A stretch of DNA of 38,982 nucleotides from Clostridia bacterium (GCA_017428085.1 JAFRRP010000051.1:1-38982), one strand, 5' to 3'. Counted from the stretch's first letter, positions 1-8,641 are shown. Numbers and translations are program-made. Notes: generated by a model from the sequence alone, not told the origin.

Positions 1-2
1 AC

Positions 3-2393
3 ACCTTCGTCATCGAGGACGTGACCACCGATAAGGCCGTAGCCATCACCACCACGCTGAACAGCTATGCCGTGACCTTTACCTCCGACGACGGCGCGGA
101 CGCTCCCGCGGCGCAGACCATTGACCACGGCGAGGACTGCACCTTCACCGTCACCCTGAAGACCGGCTACACGCAGACGGCTCCGACGGTCGCTGTCAAC
201 TGCACGGCAATCGAAGCCACCAGCGTTGCGGACAACGTCTATACCTACGTGATCCTCGGCGTCACGGAGGATAAAGCAGTCACCGTCACCACCGTTAAGA
301 ACACCTACGGCGTGACCTTCACCTCCGACGACGGCGCGGACGCTCCCGCGGCGCAGACCGTCGACCACGGCGAGGACTGCACCTTCACCGTCACGCTGAA
401 CACCGGCTACACGCAGACGGCCCCCGCCGTCACCGTGGACGGCGCGGCGCTAGCTGCCACCGGCAATGAAGGCGACACCTACACCTTCGTCATCGAGGAC
501 GTGACCGCCGATAAGGCCGTGGCCATCACCACCACGCTGAACAGCTATGACGTGACCTTTACCTCCGACGACGGCGCGGACGCTCCCGCGGCGCAGACCG
601 TCGATCACGGCGAGGACTGCACCTTCACTGTCACGCTGAACGAGGGCTACACGCAGACGGCTCCCGTCGTCACCGTGGACGGCGCAACGCTGACCGGCAC
701 GACCGGGGATAACCTCACCTTCACCTACGTCATTGAGGACGTGACCGCTGACAAGGCGGTCGTCATCAGAACCACGCTGAACACCTACACGATCACGTGG
801 AAGAACTACGACGGCGAAGTGCTGGGCACCGATACCGTCAACCACGGCGTCATGCCGCAATACACCGGCGACACGCCCGAAAAGGACTCCACGGATGAGT
901 TCAGCTACGCGTTCAGCGGCTGGACGCCCGAAGTCGCCACAGCTACCGACGCTGCGGAGTATGTCGCTGAATTCACGCAGACCACCCGCACCTACACGGT
1001 GACGTGGCTGAATGACGACAACACGCGGCTGGAGAAGGATCTGGGCGTCGCCTACGGCACCATGGCGGAATACAACAGCGAAACGCCCACGAAGGAGCGT
1101 ACCGCACAGTATACCTATACCTTCGCGGGATGGGATAAGGAAATCACCATTGTGACCGGAGACGTGGTCTACACCGCCACCTATAACAGAACGGTGAACA
1201 GTTACCCCGTCAGATTCTTCAACTACGACGAAATGCTGCTTGACAGCCAGACGCTGGATTACGGTGAGCTGCCCGTCTACGGCGGCGTTGATCCGACGAA
1301 ACCGGCCGATAAGCAGTACACTTACACCTTCAAGGGCTGGGATCCCGAAGTGGCCACCGTGACCGACGCGGCCGATTACGTCGCCCAGTACGACGCGACG
1401 GTCAACAGCTACACCGTCAAGTTCGTCAACGGCGAGACGGTACTGCAGGAGGAAACGCTGGACTACGGCACGATGCCCGAATACAAGGGCGACGAGCCCA
1501 CCATGGAAGCCACCGCGGAGTTCACCTACAACTTCATCGGCTGGGATAAGCCCATCGCGACCGTGACCGACGCGGAGACCTACACCGCCATGTTCGACAA
1601 CATCACCAACAGTTACGAGGTGAAGTTCGTCAACTACAACGACGAGACGCTGCAGACGGAGGCGCTGCTCTACGGCACTCTGCCCGAATACAAGGACGAT
1701 ACCCCGACGAAGCCCGCCGACGCGCAGTACACCTACACCTTCGCCGGTTGGGATAAGACCATCGGCCTGGTGACAGGTGAGGTCGTCTACAAGGCCACCT
1801 ACACCGAAACGGTGAACACCTACACGATCACGTGGGTGGACGAGGACGGCACGGAGCTTGACAGCCAGGTGCTGCCCTACGGCGCGACCCCCGTCTACGG
1901 CGGCGAAGCCCCGACCAAGGCCTTTGACGACGCGAAGCATTACACCTTCGCGGGCTGGGGCGACGTCGGCACAGTGGTCGGCGCAGCCACCTACACCGCC
2001 GTCTACACCGGCGAATCCCACGTGTGGAACGACGGGACCGTATCCATTGCGCCCACCTGCGCGGCGCTGGGGCAGAAGGACTTTGTCTGCACCGTCTGCG
2101 GCGCGGCTAAGTCGGAAAAACTGGAAAAGAATCCGAATAACCACGTGGGCGGAACGGAGCTGCACGGCTATGTTGCCCCAACGGAAGAGGAGAACGGTTA
2201 CTCCGGCGACACCTATTGCAAGGGCTGCGGCGAAATGCTGGAGTTGGGCCATACGCTGCGCAACCTGAAGGGCTATTGCCCCTACTGCGGCGGCTACCAC
2301 GAGGGCCTGATCGGCGCGATCATCACCGCCGTGCATGCCATCGTCTGGCTGTTCCACAAGGCCTTCCGCCTCGGCAGTCCTTACGGAACGTGA
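3..2393 (+). CDS. Repeat-rich secreted surface protein, 5' end missing
   Basis: The reading frame is open from the left edge, so the signal peptide and N-terminus lie outside the window. About 796 residues are visible. First come three near-identical 80-residue units (each with SDDGADAPAAQT and HGEDCTFTVTL). Then six Listeria-Bacteroides-type (Flg_new/InlB B-repeat-like) units of about 70 residues follow, with the W.(N/D).(D/E)G...Y(G)...P and (F)xGW(D) pattern. The C-terminus has paired cysteines (CTVCG, CKGCG, CPYCG) resembling small zinc ribbons, then a hydrophobic and amphipathic helix and a short polar tail. No LPXTG motif or dockerin is seen. Family knowledge suggests an extracellular adhesin or cell-wall-associated protein. 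The exact role is unknown. A strong terminator follows the stop. Confidence 0.85.
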   Translation, partial: TFVIEDVTTDKAVAITTTLNSYAVTFTSDDGADAPAAQTIDHGEDCTFTVTLKTGYTQTAPTVAVNCTAIEATSVADNVYTYVILGVTEDKAVTVTTVKNTYGVTFTSDDGADAPAAQTVDHGEDCTFTVTLNTGYTQTAPAVTVDGAALAATGNEGDTYTFVIEDVTADKAVAITTTLNSYDVTFTSDDGADAPAAQTVDHGEDCTFTVTLNEGYTQTAPVVTVDGATLTGTTGDNLTFTYVIEDVTADKAVVIRTTLNTYTITWKNYDGEVLGTDTVNHGVMPQYTGDTPEKDSTDEFSYAFSGWTPEVATATDAAEYVAEFTQTTRTYTVTWLNDDNTRLEKDLGVAYGTMAEYNSETPTKERTAQYTYTFAGWDKEITIVTGDVVYTATYNRTVNSYPVRFFNYDEMLLDSQTLDYGELPVYGGVDPTKPADKQYTYTFKGWDPEVATVTDAADYVAQYDATVNSYTVKFVNGETVLQEETLDYGTMPEYKGDEPTMEATAEFTYNFIGWDKPIATVTDAETYTAMFDNITNSYEVKFVNYNDETLQTEALLYGTLPEYKDDTPTKPADAQYTYTFAGWDKTIGLVTGEVVYKATYTETVNTYTITWVDEDGTELDSQVLPYGATPVYGGEAPTKAFDDAKHYTFAGWGDVGTVVGAATYTAVYTGESHVWNDGTVSIAPTCAALGQKDFVCTVCGAAKSEKLEKNPNNHVGGTELHGYVAPTEEENGYSGDTYCKGCGEMLELGHTLRNLKGYCPYCGGYHEGLIGAIITAVHAIVWLFHKAFRLGSPYGT
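61..780 (+). repeat. Three tandem 240-bp coding repeats
   Basis: Positions 61-300, 301-540 and 541-780 align without length change and share long identical stretches. Each encodes one 80-residue surface-protein unit. The first 20 bases of the window match the end of the same unit (compare 481-500), so more copies probably lie upstream. Near-identity at the DNA level points to recent duplication or gene conversion. Confidence 0.85.
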
Positions 2394-2471
2394 TCCCATC
2401 CGGCAACCGCACATCCGACCGGTCGTATGACCGTGAACAAAAATCGGTTTTATAGCCGTAACCGCAACGAC

Positions 2472-2505
2472 CGCCTGGTCCCGGAAAGGACCAGGCGTTT
2501 TTTTT
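2472..2505 (+). terminator. Rho-independent terminator after the surface protein
   Basis: Perfect 10-bp stem (CGCCTGGTCC at 2472-2481 with its complement at 2488-2497), a 6-nt loop and a run of eight T. It lies about 80 bp after the stop codon. Confidence 0.93.
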
Positions 2506-2680
2506 GCGGCGGCGCACTGCGACCCGCCAAACAGATATGATAAAATATAAAAACTGTTTTGTATTATTATATTTATATTATTCTATCCTTAATACTTCGC
2601 TGCGGTCCCCGCCCACCGTCTACGGCAGAGATCCAAAGGAGCGCCGAAAAAAATTTTTTGAAAAATTTACGCGAACCCTA

Positions 2681-2709
2681 TTGACAATCACATGAACCTG
2701 TGATATAAT
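2681..2709 (+). promoter_or_regulatory. Sigma-A promoter of the flotillin gene with embedded palindrome
   Basis: TTGACA at 2681-2686, a 17-bp spacer and TATAAT at 2704-2709, preceded by TG. The spacer carries a perfect inverted repeat, ATCACA (2687-2692), six bases, TGTGAT (2699-2704). It lies exactly between the two promoter boxes, where a bound repressor would block RNA polymerase. The 2506-2680 stretch upstream is AT-rich with no gene seen. Confidence 0.85.
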
Positions 2710-2811
2710 CATGTCAACACGACAAGAGAGAAGCTCATGAGCGAAAAAAACATGGCCTATCGTGTGGTCAAAGCGGAGGAACCCGCATACTATTGTAAGG
2801 AGGAGAATACA

Positions 2812-4353
2812 ATGGAGTTCCTGATCCCCATCGGCATCGCAGCAGCGATCATTATTGCAGTCATCGTTTTCCTGTGCCGCATCTACCGCGTGGCGGACAT
2901 CGACAAAGCGCTGATCGTCACCGGCGGCAAGGAGCCCAAGATCGTCGTATCCGGCGGCTCCTTCGTGGTACCGATCTTCCGGAAGGCCTCGTACTTCGAT
3001 TTGTGCATGCTGACCGTGAAGGCGGATAAGGACGAGATCAGAACCATCACCTCGGTCCCGATCGTGACCGACTGGACGGCGCAGATCCGCCCCGAGACCA
3101 ACGACCTGACCACCCTGAAAAAGGCGATCGTATCCTTTAAGGAGAGAGGCCAGGACGGCATCATCAACGACGTCAAGCTCACCCTCACCGGCGCGGTCCG
3201 CGACATCGTGGCGTCCATGACCCCCGAAGCGGTGCTGCGCGACAAGGCGGAGTTCGCCCAGAAGGTGCGCGACACCGTGGCCGACGAAATGAAGAACATG
3301 GGCATGGAGCTGGTCTCCCTGAACATTCAGGATATTTCGGACAACAACGGCTACTACAACAATCTCGCCGCTCTTGACATGGAAGAAAAGAGAAGAGAGG
3401 CCGAAAACAAGAAGGCCATCGTGGACCAGGAGATCAGACGGCAGGCCGCCGATTCCGAAAGGGACGCCTCGCAGTCTGAACTGGCCTCCCAGCTGGCCAT
3501 CGCCGAGAAGGAGCGCGACAACAACCTGAAGAAGGCCGGCTACAAGGCCGAGACCGACAAGGCCTACGCCGACGCCGAGGTGGCAGGCAAGCTGCAGACC
3601 ACGATCCGGATGCAGGAGGTCGCCAAGGAGGAGGGCCGCGTGGAGGTCGTCCGTCAGGAGCAGGCCAACCTGGCCGCCACCAAGGAAAAAGAGGTCATCA
3701 TCACGAAGGCGGAGGCCGACAAGGAGAAAGCCAAGATCGGCGCCGAGGCCAACGCCAACGTGAAGAAGATCCAGGCGGACGCGCAGGTGCAGGTCGCCGA
3801 GAGAGAGGCCGACGCCGTGAAGATCCAGGCGGACGCCATCGCCGAAAAGACCCGCAAGGAAGGCGAAGCCAGGGCGGACGTCACGAAGCTGAACGGTGTG
3901 GCAGAGGCCGAGGTCATCAAGCAAAAGGGCGTGGCCGCCGCGGAGGCGGAGAAAGCCAAGCTGATGGCCCAGGCCGAAGGCGAAAAGGCGCTGGCCGACG
4001 CCAGAGCCAGCAACGAGAAGGTCAACTTCGAGATCGAGAAACTGAAGATCGAGACCGAGGCCAAGATCACCGTCGCCACCAAGACCGCCGAGATCATGGC
4101 GGAGGTGGGCAAGAACGCGGAGTTCGTGAACTTCGGCTCCTCAGCGAGAAGTGAATCCGGCAACGTGCTGATTGACACGCTTTCCGCGATCCCCGAGATG
4201 CTGAAGAAACTGGATATCGAGAACAGCGCGCTGAACGGCAAGCCCTTTGCCGACGAGCTGAGCAATCTGGTGGCCAGCATCGCCAAACCCATCAAGGGCA
4301 GCGACGACACCAAAGCCCTCCCCGATTCGGAGGACGGCGGTCAGACCGAATGA
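2812..4353 (+). CDS. Flotillin-like SPFH domain protein
   Basis: 513 residues from the ATG at 2812, chosen because AAGGAGGAG lies at 2797-2805. The in-frame ATG at 2737 has no ribosome binding site and would put 25 polar residues before the membrane segment. An N-terminal hydrophobic helix (residues about 4-22) anchors the protein. An SPFH/band-7 domain follows (about 25-185, including DKALIVTGG and the QDISDNNGYY region). A long Ala/Glu/Lys coiled coil runs from about 185 to 430, then a C-terminal region with a short helix. This order is typical of flotillins (FloT-like), which form membrane microdomain scaffolds. No NfeD partner gene is adjacent. Expression comes from the strong promoter just upstream. 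Confidence 0.9.
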   Translation: MEFLIPIGIAAAIIIAVIVFLCRIYRVADIDKALIVTGGKEPKIVVSGGSFVVPIFRKASYFDLCMLTVKADKDEIRTITSVPIVTDWTAQIRPETNDLTTLKKAIVSFKERGQDGIINDVKLTLTGAVRDIVASMTPEAVLRDKAEFAQKVRDTVADEMKNMGMELVSLNIQDISDNNGYYNNLAALDMEEKRREAENKKAIVDQEIRRQAADSERDASQSELASQLAIAEKERDNNLKKAGYKAETDKAYADAEVAGKLQTTIRMQEVAKEEGRVEVVRQEQANLAATKEKEVIITKAEADKEKAKIGAEANANVKKIQADAQVQVAEREADAVKIQADAIAEKTRKEGEARADVTKLNGVAEAEVIKQKGVAAAEAEKAKLMAQAEGEKALADARASNEKVNFEIEKLKIETEAKITVATKTAEIMAEVGKNAEFVNFGSSARSESGNVLIDTLSAIPEMLKKLDIENSALNGKPFADELSNLVASIAKPIKGSDDTKALPDSEDGGQTE

Positions 4354-4372
4354 CCCTTGAACCATAAAAAGC

Positions 4373-4410
4373 ACCGCCCCGGAGTGACAACGCTTCGGGG
4401 CGGTCGCGTT
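4373..4410 (+). terminator. Terminator after the flotillin gene
   Basis: Nine-bp stem ACCGCCCCG (4373-4381) with CGGGGCGGT (4396-4404), a 14-nt loop, then a weak T-rich tail. It starts 20 bp after the stop. Confidence 0.75.
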
Positions 4411-4517
4411 TTCAATGATATTCGCCTGACGGCGCATGAGGAAACGCTTTTGAACAAGCCGTCCGGTCTGTCACGCCGTACGTCCGCGCGGCAAATCATT
4501 CCCGGCAAATTCCTTCC

Positions 4518-4547
4518 TTGACACCCTCCCCTTTCCTGCGATATACT
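4518..4547 (+). promoter_or_regulatory. Sigma-A-type promoter
   Basis: TTGACA at 4518-4523, an 18-bp spacer and TATACT at 4542-4547. It lies about 40 bp ahead of the ATG at 4588. Confidence 0.75.
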
Positions 4548-4587
4548 GAACGCAGGAATGATTTTTTTGCAAAGGGGAAAGAAAACC

Positions 4588-5712
4588 ATGCAGACTATGA
4601 TCCAAAAGCTCGTCGCGTGGGTGGTGTCGATCCTGTCGCTGCTGGGGCCTTGGCGCATCCCGGCGGCGGAACCGGCGGAAACGCCCGACTATGCCGCGCT
4701 GGCGCGGGAAGAGGCGGACTGGCTGTGGAAGCAGCAGCTCCCCAACGGGGCCTTCGCCTTCCGCGCGGCGGAAGACGGAGAGGTCTCCGTCAACCCCTAC
4801 TTCGCCTGCTTCGCCGCCATCGCGCTGACGGCGTACGACTGCACCGCGCAGGCGGGCGAGCGCGTCCGGCGGTATATCGAGTGGCACTTCGGCCACCTGA
4901 ATACGGCCCAAACCGACCCCAACGGGCTGGCGGGGACGATCTTCGACTACCGTGTCACGATGACGGACGGCGCGGTGACGGCTCAAACGCCCACCGGAAG
5001 CTACGACTCCACCGATTCCTACGCCGCGCTGTTTCTGGTGCTGCTGCGGGACTACGCGACCCGCTACGGCGATACCGCCCTGTTGACCGCCCACGCCGGG
5101 CAGATCAGGCAGGTGGCGGAGGCGATCTTCGCCGCCATGGAGAAGGGGTATTCCTTTGCCCGGCCCGACTACCGCATGATGTACCTGATGGACAACTGCG
5201 AGGTCTATGCGGGCCTGTCCGCCGCGGCGGAGCTGGGAAAGATCATCGGCGACGGCGCGCTGCAAACCAAAGCCGCGAACGCCGTGTCTGTCTATCAAAA
5301 ACGGTTCCTGCGGGACTGGTACGAAAACGGACGGTTCCGCTGGGCCATGTCGCCGGACGAAAAGGGCCGATTTCAGGAGGAGGCGTTCTCCTGGGACCGG
5401 TTCTACCCGGACGCGGCGGCGCAGCTTTACCCGATCCTGTGGGGCGTGATCCCGGCGGACGGCCTGACCGCCCGGCGGGTGTACGCCTCCTTCTGCCGCC
5501 ATTGGAAGTGGGAAGAGATGGACTATCGGGCGGAAAACGGCTTCTACTGGGGCGCGCTGGCGCTGGCGGCGGCGAAAATGGGCGACGCGGACCGGCTGAA
5601 CGGCTGGCTGGCCCGCTACGGGGAGGCTGTCTCCCCGGACCGCGCGTACCCCCTCTACTGCTTCGATTCCGCCATGGTGCTGGCGGCGCTGACGGAAGCG
5701 TCGGCAGAATGA
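4588..5712 (+). CDS. Secreted or membrane-anchored helical protein, unknown function
   Basis: 374 residues. The ATG at 4588 is preferred over 4558 because AAAGGGGAAAG precedes it. A short hydrophobic N-terminal segment (residues about 5-27) looks like a signal peptide or anchor. The rest is alpha-helical and rich in Trp, Tyr and Ala, with spaced motifs such as DSTDSYAALFL, DNCEVYAGL, FSWDRFYPDAAAQLYP and GFYWGALALAAAKMG. This pattern resembles alpha/alpha-toroid (six-hairpin) glycosidases and lyases, where Asp, Tyr and Trp line a sugar groove. That is a fold-level inference and no family signature was recognised. The gene is a single transcription unit with its own promoter and terminator. 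Confidence 0.7.
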   Translation: MQTMIQKLVAWVVSILSLLGPWRIPAAEPAETPDYAALAREEADWLWKQQLPNGAFAFRAAEDGEVSVNPYFACFAAIALTAYDCTAQAGERVRRYIEWHFGHLNTAQTDPNGLAGTIFDYRVTMTDGAVTAQTPTGSYDSTDSYAALFLVLLRDYATRYGDTALLTAHAGQIRQVAEAIFAAMEKGYSFARPDYRMMYLMDNCEVYAGLSAAAELGKIIGDGALQTKAANAVSVYQKRFLRDWYENGRFRWAMSPDEKGRFQEEAFSWDRFYPDAAAQLYPILWGVIPADGLTARRVYASFCRHWKWEEMDYRAENGFYWGALALAAAKMGDADRLNGWLARYGEAVSPDRAYPLYCFDSAMVLAALTEASAE

Positions 5713-5734
5713 TCCTCTGCAAAGACAATGCGCG

Positions 5735-5766
5735 CAGAGCCGGAAGCTGTTCCGGCTCTGTCTTTA
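5735..5766 (+). terminator. Terminator hairpin
   Basis: Eleven-bp perfect stem CAGAGCCGGAA (5735-5745) with its complement at 5750-5760 and a GCTG loop, followed by TCTTTAT. It starts 23 bp after the stop at 5712. Confidence 0.75.
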
Positions 5767-5783
5767 TATGGGCAAACAAAAAA

Positions 5784-6050
5784 GGTTCATCACGGATTTT
5801 TGTGGGATGATAACAAACGGGGATTTGTCGCGCTGACGCTAAAAGAAAAAAGAATACTGAAGACTGAAAAATGAAGAACATCGGAAAACACTTTGTGTTT
5901 TGATAATAAAACTGTAAGGGCGAAAGCCCTTCCGATATTGTTCATTATTCATCTTTAAGTTTTCAGTATTCATTTAGTTTTGTCGGGCATCAGCGCGACA
6001 AACTCCAATTTGCCTCTCTGATCCAAATCCCACAATTTTCCGTGAAGACC
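5784..6050. mobile_element. MITE-like element with nested inverted repeats
   Basis: About 267 bp with no gene. The left end (5784-5808) reads TTCATCACGG then TTTTTGTGGGAT. The right end (6027-6050) carries the inverted version, ATCCCACAATTTTCCGTGA. Inside these, TTTGTCGCGCTGA (left, about 5824-5836) is matched inverted by TCAGCGCGACAAA (about 5990-6002). Still further in, GAATACTGAA near 5852 pairs with TTCAGTATTC near 5962. A central core has ATCGGAA (about 5880) facing TTCCGAT plus two small hairpins. Related termini occur at 19896-19920, 20182-20206 and 23769-23793. The whole element could fold into one long hairpin. Confidence 0.7.
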
Positions 6051-6053
6051 CAC

Positions 6054-6078
6054 AAAAAACGCCCGCCGGGCGGCGGGC
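6054..6078 (-). terminator. Terminator of the GH78-like operon
   Basis: Read on the minus strand: GCCCGCC, loop GCCC, GGCGGGC, then G and six T. It lies 33 bp downstream of the stop codon at 6111. Confidence 0.85.
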
Positions 6079-6110
6079 AGAGCGGTTTGGCTTCGTTGAC
6101 GCCGACGGCG

Positions 6111-8072
6111 TTACGGCAGCGTAAAGGTACAGGTCTCCCCTGCTTCCAGCGGGGTTTCGGTACGGCCGTCGGAGAAGACGCCGCCGGGAACGGTTGCACG
6201 GACGGTAACGGTGGGGGCGTTGTAATCCAGATACACGAAGCCCTCCCCGACGGGCACGGTCGCTTGAAACGCTTTGTATTTGCCGGGGTTGGGCGCCACC
6301 CGGAAGGTCCTGCCGCCGGGGGCGGTGGGATATACGCCCGCCACGTACCGGCACAGCAGCAGGATCGGCCCGCTGCCCCAGGCGTGGCACAGGGATTTGC
6401 CGTAGGGGGAACCGTACATGGCGTAGTGCGCTGCGCCGCTCTGCGCGGGGTCGTAGGCCTCCCACACGGAGGTCGCCCCCTCTTTCAGCATCCCGCCCCA
6501 GTAGGAGGCGATATAGTCCTGCGCCGTTTCGATCTTGCCGATCCTGCACAGCGCCAGCAGCTCGTACAGCTTGAAATAGGGCGTGGTGATGGCGGGCAGA
6601 TCGGGGTTCAGCAGGGCGTTGTCGATGACGCTCTGTTTTTGTCCGCCTTCTACAAAGTCATACAGAACGGCGAACACGTTGGTCTGCCGGGTGACGAACC
6701 GTCTGCCCGACGTGAAGCTGTCGATGAACGCGCCCTTTTCCGCGTCCCAGAAGTCCGCCAGCACCCGCGCCCGCAGCGCCTCCGCCCGGTCGGTATAGGC
6801 ATCCGGCTCGCCCAGCAGGGCGGCCAGCTTCGCCATCGCCCGGTGGGTCTGCCACAGTAAAATCTGCTCGAAGCAGTGGGGGCCGTCCTTGTCCAGCACG
6901 CCCCAGTCCACGAAGATCCAGTCGCCGTTGCGCCGGACCACGTAGCCGTTTTCATCCAGCCGGGATGCGATAAACGCATACAGCGCCTTTACGTTGGGCC
7001 AGACGGTCCTGATGAAATCCAGCCGCCCCGTGGCCTCGTAATGCTCCCACACGGAGACGATCACATAGGCGGAATAGTCGTTGATGGTGTTGACGTGCAG
7101 TTTGTAGGGCGGCTTGCCCAGCAGCGCGAAGATCGTGCGCTCCGTCACCGACGGGTCGTTATACAGGTACCGGGCGATCATGTAGGACTGGTACGCGTCG
7201 CCGGACCACACCCAGCGGTCCCGCTTGATGCCGTCCAGGAAAAACTCCCGGCTGTTGAGGTGGAAGGTGCGCGCGCACAGGTCCCAGATCTTGTCCAGCC
7301 CCGGCTCCGCCGTTCGGAAGGACGCTTTGTCCTCAATGGGCAGGTATTCCAGCCGCGCGGCCGGCGTCACGTCTTTGGCAGCGTCGCCCAGCACGGCAAT
7401 ATACCGGAAGGCCCGCGCGGGGCGGTCCGGGTCGTCGGCGGCGGTCAGCGTTTCCCGGATGATGGCGTTCTCCGGATCCAGCGCCTCTTCACGGCTTTCG
7501 CCGTAGACCAGTAATACTTCCGCGCCGTCCGGCACGGTCATGCGGACGGGGCCGAACTGCTCCCGCCCGAAATCGTACAGCAGACCGCCGGGCACGTCCT
7601 CCACGCTGACCGGCGCGATATCCTCATACGCAAACGGGAACACCGCCGGGTCGTCCTCCGGCGAGGTGAAAGCGGGTTCGCAAGCCGCGGGGACCATCAC
7701 CGCGTCATAGGGGTCGGTGAACCAGCTTTCGTCCGTCACCAGTACGTCGCTGTTGATGTAGATGGACGGAAACGCATCAAGGTCGAAGATCTCCACGCTG
7801 ACGTCGTAAGTCCCCGCCGGGACGGGGATCGCCGTATTGACGGGCCACAGCTTTCCGTTGAACCGCACCATGCCCTTGCCCCGGGTGACGACGGTGAACG
7901 CGCCGTCTTTTTCCGCCGTGAAGGTCCTGCGGAAGCGCACGCTGGCCTCCGGTCGGCAGATATGCCAGCAGCAGGGGTAGTCGCAGCCCTTTTCCTGCCG
8001 CCGGAAACTCAGCAGCATGTGGTGGTAGATCTCAAACTCGCCGGGGCGCCAGATCCATTTTGCCTGTTTCAT
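6111..8072 (-). CDS. GH78-like (alpha-L-rhamnosidase family) glycoside hydrolase
   Basis: 653 residues with no signal peptide, so probably cytoplasmic. An N-terminal beta-sandwich region (about 1-245, with WIWRPGE and the VPGGLLYDFGREQFG stretch) precedes an alpha/alpha-barrel. The barrel holds DGIKRDRWVWSGD (280-292), NGDWIFVDWG and KSLCHAWGSGP, followed by a C-terminal beta domain (FRVAPNPG). These are hallmarks of bacterial GH78-type rhamnosidases. The canonical DxxxRDE catalytic motif has Arg286 where Glu is expected, so the substrate and mechanism are uncertain. The start ATG overlaps the stop of the SGNH gene by 4 bp (ATGA), indicating translational coupling. Confidence 0.82.
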   Translation of the reverse strand: MKQAKWIWRPGEFEIYHHMLLSFRRQEKGCDYPCCWHICRPEASVRFRRTFTAEKDGAFTVVTRGKGMVRFNGKLWPVNTAIPVPAGTYDVSVEIFDLDAFPSIYINSDVLVTDESWFTDPYDAVMVPAACEPAFTSPEDDPAVFPFAYEDIAPVSVEDVPGGLLYDFGREQFGPVRMTVPDGAEVLLVYGESREEALDPENAIIRETLTAADDPDRPARAFRYIAVLGDAAKDVTPAARLEYLPIEDKASFRTAEPGLDKIWDLCARTFHLNSREFFLDGIKRDRWVWSGDAYQSYMIARYLYNDPSVTERTIFALLGKPPYKLHVNTINDYSAYVIVSVWEHYEATGRLDFIRTVWPNVKALYAFIASRLDENGYVVRRNGDWIFVDWGVLDKDGPHCFEQILLWQTHRAMAKLAALLGEPDAYTDRAEALRARVLADFWDAEKGAFIDSFTSGRRFVTRQTNVFAVLYDFVEGGQKQSVIDNALLNPDLPAITTPYFKLYELLALCRIGKIETAQDYIASYWGGMLKEGATSVWEAYDPAQSGAAHYAMYGSPYGKSLCHAWGSGPILLLCRYVAGVYPTAPGGRTFRVAPNPGKYKAFQATVPVGEGFVYLDYNAPTVTVRATVPGGVFSDGRTETPLEAGETCTFTLP

Positions 8073-8641
8073 TCTGCTTTCCTTTCCTCTGCCGCGCGGC
8101 GGATGGCCTCCGCGGTGCTTGCGGCGCAGCGTTCGATGCCGATGGGCGACAGGTGGATGGTGTCGTCGCAGACGTTCTCATACACGTTTTCGTTCACGAC
8201 CGCCCAGAGATCGTTGATGGCCACGCCTTTTTTGCGCAGCAGCGGGACCGCCGCGGCGTTGTAGCGTTCGATCACGTCGTTGTGGTTGTGTTGATTCTCG
8301 CTGCGCACCGGCGTGGTGGTGGCGAAGATCACCGTTTTTCCCTTCGCCTGCAGAATGTCAACGATTCGTAAAAGCTGCGACACGTAAAATCCCTCCGGGG
8401 TGAAGGGGCCGTCGCCGAACAGGTCGCACACGTCCCATTCCCCGCTGTTGAAATGCACGATATCCGCTTTGTCGATCTGCTCCGCCATGTCGAACAGGTC
8501 CCGCAGCACGTTGGAGACGAACCTGCCGTTCGATTCCGGCTGCCATACCTCAAAGCCGTCGCTGAGCAACGCGGGCACGGCGCTGCCGTAGCCCATCAGT
8601 CGGATGGAATCGCCCAGCAGGACCACTTTTGTCTTTTTCAT
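8069..8641 (-). CDS. SGNH/GDSL-type hydrolase
   Basis: 190 residues from the ATG at 8641, chosen because AGAGAGG lies about nine bases upstream. An in-frame ATG at 8665 would add eight polar residues. Block I is VVLLGDSIR near the N-terminus with the nucleophilic Ser. FNSGEWDV gives the Asn/Gly region, and DTIHLSPIG near residue 165 gives the Asp-x-x-His pair. No signal peptide is present. Family members are esterases or acetyl-esterases, often deacetylating carbohydrates. Coupling to the GH78-like gene by a 4-bp overlap suggests the two act on the same decorated sugar (inference). Confidence 0.87.
   Translation of the reverse strand: MKKTKVVLLGDSIRLMGYGSAVPALLSDGFEVWQPESNGRFVSNVLRDLFDMAEQIDKADIVHFNSGEWDVCDLFGDGPFTPEGFYVSQLLRIVDILQAKGKTVIFATTTPVRSENQHNHNDVIERYNAAAVPLLRKKGVAINDLWAVVNENVYENVCDDTIHLSPIGIERCAASTAEAIRRAAEERKAE

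Noticed and set aside
450..2414. Long minus-strand open frame opposite the surface protein
   Set aside because: It encodes Val/Gly/Arg-rich sequence without domains, and the plus strand carries clear repeat domains. It is an antisense shadow.
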